DNA of 18,607 bases from an uncultured Clostridia bacterium (GTDB lineage: Bacteria > Bacillota > Clostridia > UBA1381), in NCBI GenBank assembly GCA_934487205.1, contig CAKSRS010000051.1, positions 1 to 18,607 of the forward strand. Reading direction: 5' to 3'. The position numbers were made by a program, and so were the translations under genes. Below, one piece after another: positions 15,258 through 18,607 of this stretch. Each line of letters opens with the position of its first letter. Position 1 is the first letter of the stretch. Below the pieces are notes generated by a model. That model did no database searches and had not been told where the DNA came from. It worked only from the letters and a program-made list of their open reading frames with translations.

Positions 15258-15986
15258 TTATATATTCAGTAAATTCATAAATACGGCTGCCGCCTGGGCG
15301 CGTGTTGCGTCACTGCAAGGTTTGAAACTGCTGTCATCAAATCTGTTTATGATTTTTCTGTCCGATGCCCATGCGGCGGCTGATTTTGCATATTCCGAAA
15401 TTTCGGAACTGTCTGTATATTCTCGCAAATCAGAGAAGGACATGTCAAGATTTTTATATTCCGCATATCGGTATATCATTGCTGCCATTTACTCGCGGGT
15501 TATATTTATATCGGGCGCAAATTCCGTGTCCGTCACTCCGCTTACAATGTTATTTTCCTTCGCCCATGCGGCTGCGGCGGAATAATATTTATTATCGCAT
15601 ACATTGGAAAATACATGTTTTGCGTTTGTCTGAGGTTCGTTTTCCGTGCGGTAGAGTATTGTTACGAACATTGCTCTCGTAAGCGGTGTTTCGGGTGAAA
15701 ATTCGTTATCTGAGGTGCCTTTCATTAACCCTTTGTCGTGCATATATTTTACGGCGTTGTAATACCATTCATCTTGCTTTACGTCACTGAAAAATTCACT
15801 GCCGATGCTCGGCGCCGCTGAACCTGATGAACCTGATGACCATGATGAGCTCGACGAACCCGCTGAACCCGCTGAACCCGACGAACGTGACGAACATGAT
15901 GAACCGGAACCCGATGTAGCTGTAAAGTATGCGGTTTTGTCTATTTCATATTCCGACCATGGGGTATATGTGCCCATGCCGCTCAT
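15258..15986 (-). pseudogene. SLH-domain surface protein tail, 5'-truncated and with an internal TAA
   Basis: The frame is open from just after TAA 16008-16010 and reads GMGTYTPWSEYEIDKTAYF, then a Ser/Gly linker of about 40 residues. Three SLH repeats follow: FFSDVKQDEWYYNAVKYMHD with FSPETPLTRAMFVTILYR; VFSNVCDNKYYSAAAAWAKE with FAPDINITRE; and one after the stop with YTDSSEISEYAKSAA and TRAQAAAVFMNLL. A TAA at 15489-15491 stands where SLH repeats have Gln in TREQMAAMIYRYA (compare TREQ at the left edge of this window), so a CAA-to-TAA change removed the third repeat. The N-terminus lacks a signal peptide, the protein body and a ribosome site. Upstream, however, the promoter is well preserved, so a deletion seems to have joined the promoter region of an exported protein to its tail. 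Confidence 0.85.
15805..15920. repeat. Low-complexity Ser/Gly linker DNA
   Basis: Degenerate short units of the GAACC(T/C)GATGA and GAACCCGCT type repeat through this stretch. On the minus strand they encode a Ser/Gly/Ala linker between the protein body and the SLH repeats. The + strand reading (Asp/Glu/Pro-rich) is a shadow. Confidence 0.7.
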
Positions 15987-16010
15987 ATCCGCATTGCTTT
16001 TATGACTTTA

Positions 16011-16042
16011 ATTATACATACTGTTCCTAAAAAGTTCTGAAA
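16011..16042 (-). promoter_or_regulatory. Two-component-type promoter facing the SLH remnant
   Basis: On the minus strand TTTCAG (16042-16037), 5 bases, TTTAGG (16031-16026), 9 bases, and TATAAT (16016-16011). A direct repeat with 11-bp period ending about 10 bases before a -10, with no consensus -35, is the typical layout of promoters activated by OmpR-family regulators. A near-identical copy drives the secreted-protein gene at 18215. Confidence 0.7.
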
Positions 16043-16076
16043 ATTTTTCGGTTTTTTGAAGATAAATCAAATAATA

Positions 16077-16105
16077 TGGAAAACAAAATAAAAATATGTT
16101 ATACT
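16077..16105 (+). promoter_or_regulatory. Promoter of the two-component operon
   Basis: TGTTATACT (16097-16105) is an extended -10 (TGn plus TATACT). TGGAAA at 16077-16082, 17 bases upstream, matches four of six -35 positions. The ribosome site GAGG (16117-16120) and GTG start follow. Confidence 0.6.
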
Positions 16106-16129
16106 GATGACATAGTGAGGTGCTTTAAT

Positions 16130-16816
16130 GTGAAAATACTTGTAGTTGAAGATGAAAAAATGATTTCCGACGCGATATGCAAAATACTTGCCGACGGCGG
16201 ATTTTACACAGATGCGGTATATGACGGCGAGGACGCCCTCTATTACATAAAGGAAGCAAAATACGACCTTATCATACTTGACATAATGCTGCCGCTGCTT
16301 GACGGAACACAGGTTCTTAAAAAAATGCGCGCTATGGGGAACGGTACACCGGTACTCATGCTGACGGCAAAAAATACAATCCCGGACAAGGTTTTCGGTC
16401 TAAACAGCGGCGCTGACGATTATATGACAAAACCGTTTGATGCCGACGAGCTTTTGGCGCGTGCAAATGCGCTTACGCGCCGAACGGGCACTGTTGTGAT
16501 TGATACGCTTGATTTCGGCGATTTAACTCTTGACTTAAATAAGGCAATGCTTATTTGCGGCGAAAGTTCAATCCAGCTCACCAAAAAGGAGTTTAAAGTT
16601 CTTAAAATGCTTTTCACCAATTCGAATATGACGCTAACAAAGGAAAACCTTATCGTGAATATTTGGGGCGAGGATTCCGACACAACCGAAAATAATGTGG
16701 AGGCATACATATCCTTTGTCAGAAAAAAGATAAAATATCTGGGGTCAAAAGTTCGGATAAAAAATATTCAGGGTTTGGGTTACAGACCGGAATTTGTTGA
16801 GGAGAATAATATATGA
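16130..16816 (+). CDS. OmpR-family response regulator
   Basis: A 228-residue DNA-binding regulator. I choose GTG 16130 because GAGG lies 9 bases upstream and the protein then begins KILVVEDEKMISDAI, the normal receiver start; the frame upstream would add 18 residues with no ribosome site. The receiver domain (1-120) has the acidic pair Glu7/Asp8, phospho-acceptor Asp51 (LIILDIMLPLLDG), Thr79 (MLTAK) and Lys101 (MTKPF). The C-terminal winged-helix domain (about 130-225) has LTKKEFKVLKMLF, ENLIVNIWGEDSD, NNVEAYISFVRKKI and IKNIQGLGYRPE. It overlaps the kinase gene by ATGA. Its likely targets are the two matched promoters on either side of the operon. The signal cannot be told from sequence. Confidence 0.95.
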   Translation: MKILVVEDEKMISDAICKILADGGFYTDAVYDGEDALYYIKEAKYDLIILDIMLPLLDGTQVLKKMRAMGNGTPVLMLTAKNTIPDKVFGLNSGADDYMTKPFDADELLARANALTRRTGTVVIDTLDFGDLTLDLNKAMLICGESSIQLTKKEFKVLKMLFTNSNMTLTKENLIVNIWGEDSDTTENNVEAYISFVRKKIKYLGSKVRIKNIQGLGYRPEFVEENNI

Positions 16817-18135
16817 AAGATTATAAAAAAAGTTTTATTACATTTAATCTTTTGCTTATAGGTCTTGTGATTATGATAATGAATACCGTTATTATGGCGT
16901 ATTCGTATCATACAAGCGTGAAAGAACTTCGGACGGAGATGCAGCAAAAAATCGAACCATATAATACAATAAGAAACATTTTGCGGGACAGACCGCGCGG
17001 CACAACCGATATTCCGCCGGAAAAGCCGATTGAGCCGAATAACGAAAACGCCGAAAAACCGCCCGAACCGGCGGGGAATTTTGCCGCAAGAGCGCGCTTA
17101 AACGATAATCGCGGCGGAAAATATTCAAAATCAATATATGTGTTTTTTTATAATATTGATGAAGAAAATGTTACGGTAATTTCAAAAGATGAATTGACGG
17201 CGGATAATGAGCTTTTGGAAACTGCGAAAAAGATATATGAAAAAAATGATGATTTCGGCACATTGAAGGCGGAAAATCTTTACTATTATAAGCAGTCCAC
17301 ACCGAATGAGCTTAAAATTTCCGTCGCAAACAGGAATTTTATACGTTTTGAAATGCTCAGACTTTTCGGAGTGCTGCTGCTTATATTTGCGTTTGCGATG
17401 CTGATATTTTATTTTATAAGCCGAAAACTCTCTGACCGTGCCGCAAAGCCGCTGGAAGATGCCATTGCGCGCGAAAAGCAGTTTATAACAGATGCGTCGC
17501 ACGATTTAAAAACCCCGCTCACGGTTATTCTTTCGAATTCGGATATTCTGGCAAGGAATAAAATCGGTGATGCCGATGCGGCAAAATGGATTGACGGAAC
17601 AAAACAGGCGGCAATAAATATGAAACAATTAATTGAACAGATGCTTCTTCTTTCGGAAAGCGAATCAAAGACGGAAGTAAAATACGAGGAAGTTAATATT
17701 TCCGATATTGCCGAACAAAATGCGCTTGTTATGGAATCGGTCGCGTACGAGAAAAATATCGGATATAAAACGGATATACAACCGGGAATTATGATTCATG
17801 GAAATCCCGATTATGTAAAGCGTATTGCTTTTTCTCTGATTGATAATGCGATAAAATATGAAAAGAGCGGCGGAAGTGTTTGTATTTCTCTTTATAAGGA
17901 TAAAAGGAATATTTGCTTTTCCGTTGCGAATAAAAAGAGCGTCATTGACGCTGATGATATGCCGCACATATTCGAAAGATTTTACCGGGCGGATAAATCG
18001 CGCCGCGCAGACGGCAGTCACGGACTTGGGCTTGCAATAGTGAAAAATCTGACCGAGCTTATGAATGGGCGGATTAAGGTGACAAGCACCGAAAAGGACG
18101 GCACAAAATTTATTGTAACTTTTTTTGAAAAATAA
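16813..18135 (+). CDS. Membrane sensor histidine kinase
   Basis: A 440-residue kinase, partner of the preceding regulator (ATGA overlap). Transmembrane helix 1 spans about residues 11-31 and helix 2 about 183-203. The outside segment (32-182) is charged and includes a Pro/Glu/Asn-rich stretch (IPPEKPIEPNNENAEKPPEP, 67-86). A short linker leads to HisKA with phospho-acceptor His230 (ITDASHDLKTPLTVIL). The HATPase_c domain has the N-box Asn345 (SLIDNAIKY), a degenerate G1 region (VANKKSVIDADDMPHIF), the F-box FERFYRADKSR and the G2 loop GSHGLGLAIV (401-410). The G1 box lacks the classic DxGxG, which is common in this clostridial subgroup, so I do not call the kinase inactive. No terminator follows before the next gene. 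Confidence 0.95.
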   Translation: MKDYKKSFITFNLLLIGLVIMIMNTVIMAYSYHTSVKELRTEMQQKIEPYNTIRNILRDRPRGTTDIPPEKPIEPNNENAEKPPEPAGNFAARARLNDNRGGKYSKSIYVFFYNIDEENVTVISKDELTADNELLETAKKIYEKNDDFGTLKAENLYYYKQSTPNELKISVANRNFIRFEMLRLFGVLLLIFAFAMLIFYFISRKLSDRAAKPLEDAIAREKQFITDASHDLKTPLTVILSNSDILARNKIGDADAAKWIDGTKQAAINMKQLIEQMLLLSESESKTEVKYEEVNISDIAEQNALVMESVAYEKNIGYKTDIQPGIMIHGNPDYVKRIAFSLIDNAIKYEKSGGSVCISLYKDKRNICFSVANKKSVIDADDMPHIFERFYRADKSRRADGSHGLGLAIVKNLTELMNGRIKVTSTEKDGTKFIVTFFEK

Positions 18136-18143
18136 TCTAATTC

Positions 18144-18175
18144 TTTCAGAATTTTTTAAGAAGTATTTGTATAAT
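18144..18175 (+). promoter_or_regulatory. Two-component-type promoter of the secreted-protein gene
   Basis: TTTCAG (18144-18149), 5 bases, TTTAAG (18155-18160), 9 bases, TATAAT (18170-18175). The stretch around it also repeats as two 11-base units (18140-18150 and 18151-18161, nine of eleven identical). Compared without gaps with the promoter facing the SLH remnant, 17 of 22 bases in the operator part agree, and the -10 and spacing are the same. It should be activated by the neighbouring regulator. Confidence 0.7.
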
Positions 18176-18214
18176 TAGAATTACCGAAAAAAATTTTGAA
18201 AGGAATGAAGAATT

Positions 18215-18607
18215 ATGAAGAAAAAGAATTTAAAAAATGTATTGGCGGTTTTGTCCGCGGCGGCGCTGTCTGCACAGCTTGCTTTGCCGGCGGTGTTTGC
18301 CGAAAGCGAAACCGGAGCGGATTTGCCTGTCAGAACGGAGTTTGCGGGCGAAAGAGAATTTAAAGATGATATTATTTTCATCGGCGAAACGGACGGGAGC
18401 GAAGGTGAGACATCGGTAAAATGTGTTGCATTTGGTGTTCTGTCGGGCAGAGGGCGAGGGTTCGGAAAATTCGACGGCGAGCCACCTCAAAGACCGGACA
18501 TGAGCAGTGACGGCGATGTAACCCCGCCGGAAAAGCCGAGCGGCGATAACGAGACGGACATGAGAGGTGACGGATTCCGCAAAGGCATGAAACCGGGGAA
18601 GATTAAC
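18215..18607 (+). CDS. Secreted Gly/Asp/Pro-rich protein of unknown function (3' partial)
   Basis: The frame is open from ATG 18215 to the window edge, 131 codons, with AAAGGAA about 10 bases upstream. Residues 1-29 form a clear signal peptide: basic KKKNLKN, a hydrophobic core, and ALPAVFA with cleavage likely before Glu30. The mature part is highly charged (SETGADLPVRTEFAGEREF), has one predicted strand region with Cys70 (SVKCVAFGVLSG), then a disordered stretch rich in Gly, Arg, Asp and Pro (GRGRGFGKFDGEPPQRPDM, TPPEKPSGDNETDMRGDG). I do not recognise a family. The adjacent kinase has a similar PPEKP-containing acidic stretch in its outside domain. Position and promoter suggest this is a main target of the two-component system. 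The C-terminal domain, which may reveal the function, lies outside the window. Confidence 0.85.
   Translation, partial: MKKKNLKNVLAVLSAAALSAQLALPAVFAESETGADLPVRTEFAGEREFKDDIIFIGETDGSEGETSVKCVAFGVLSGRGRGFGKFDGEPPQRPDMSSDGDVTPPEKPSGDNETDMRGDGFRKGMKPGKIN

Noticed and set aside
15805..16005. Plus-strand Asp/Glu/Pro repeat protein
   Set aside because: It is the complement of the Ser/Gly linker of the SLH remnant; the linker reading fits known SLH protein layout.
1..18607. CRISPR array, tRNA or rRNA genes, phage genes, toxin-antitoxin pair
   Set aside because: No regularly spaced repeats, no tRNA-like cloverleaf or rRNA sequence, and no recognisable phage or toxin proteins were found by eye.

Overview
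This looks like a stretch of chromosome from a strictly anaerobic, Gram-positive clostridial bacterium (Bacillota), possibly a gut or rumen member. The basis is indirect: S-layer homology (SLH) surface proteins, rubrerythrin, AGGAGG-type ribosome sites with ATG, GTG and TTG starts, consensus SigA-like promoters, and MetA/MetY methionine synthesis. I cannot name a genus from the sequence.

Left part (1-6660): a decaying accessory region. It holds the tail of an SLH protein, a lipoprotein that resembles an ABC-transporter substrate-binding protein and has no ribosome site in front of it, and a scrambled surface-protein pseudogene with two frameshifts and a stop. Next come a GH116 (GBA2-like) glycosidase that has lost most of its N-terminal domain in frame, and an overlapping FAD-dependent oxidoreductase interrupted by one in-frame TGA. 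The region ends with a strong terminator, a broken IS1182-family transposase tail and a 12-bp perfect inverted repeat. Several junctions look like large deletions.

Middle part (6669-15180): an intact core-metabolism block. On the minus strand, carA-carB (carbamoyl phosphate) is followed by metY-metA (homocysteine from homoserine), with short gaps or overlaps that suggest one transcript. An ARG-box-like site overlaps the likely carA promoter. A divergent rubrerythrin gene and a minus-strand cysK share a bidirectional terminator. cysK has a consensus promoter and, between promoter and gene, a 12-codon reading frame with its own strong ribosome site and two adjacent Cys codons. I read this as a cysteine-sensing leader peptide.

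Right part (15220-18607): the tail of an SLH protein, broken by a CAA-to-TAA change, lies divergent from a two-component system (OmpR-type regulator, then histidine kinase, overlapping ATGA). A secreted Gly/Asp/Pro-rich protein follows and runs off the window. Two promoters flanking the two-component genes, one pointing left into the SLH remnant and one pointing right into the secreted-protein gene, share the same layout: TTTCAG, 5 nt, TTTARG, 9 nt, TATAAT. This is the expected architecture for promoters activated by an OmpR-family regulator, so the local regulon can be read directly from the DNA.

The most interesting signals are the Cys-Cys leader of cysK, the matched pair of regulator-type promoters, and the TGA-interrupted oxidoreductase next to a shortened GH116 gene.
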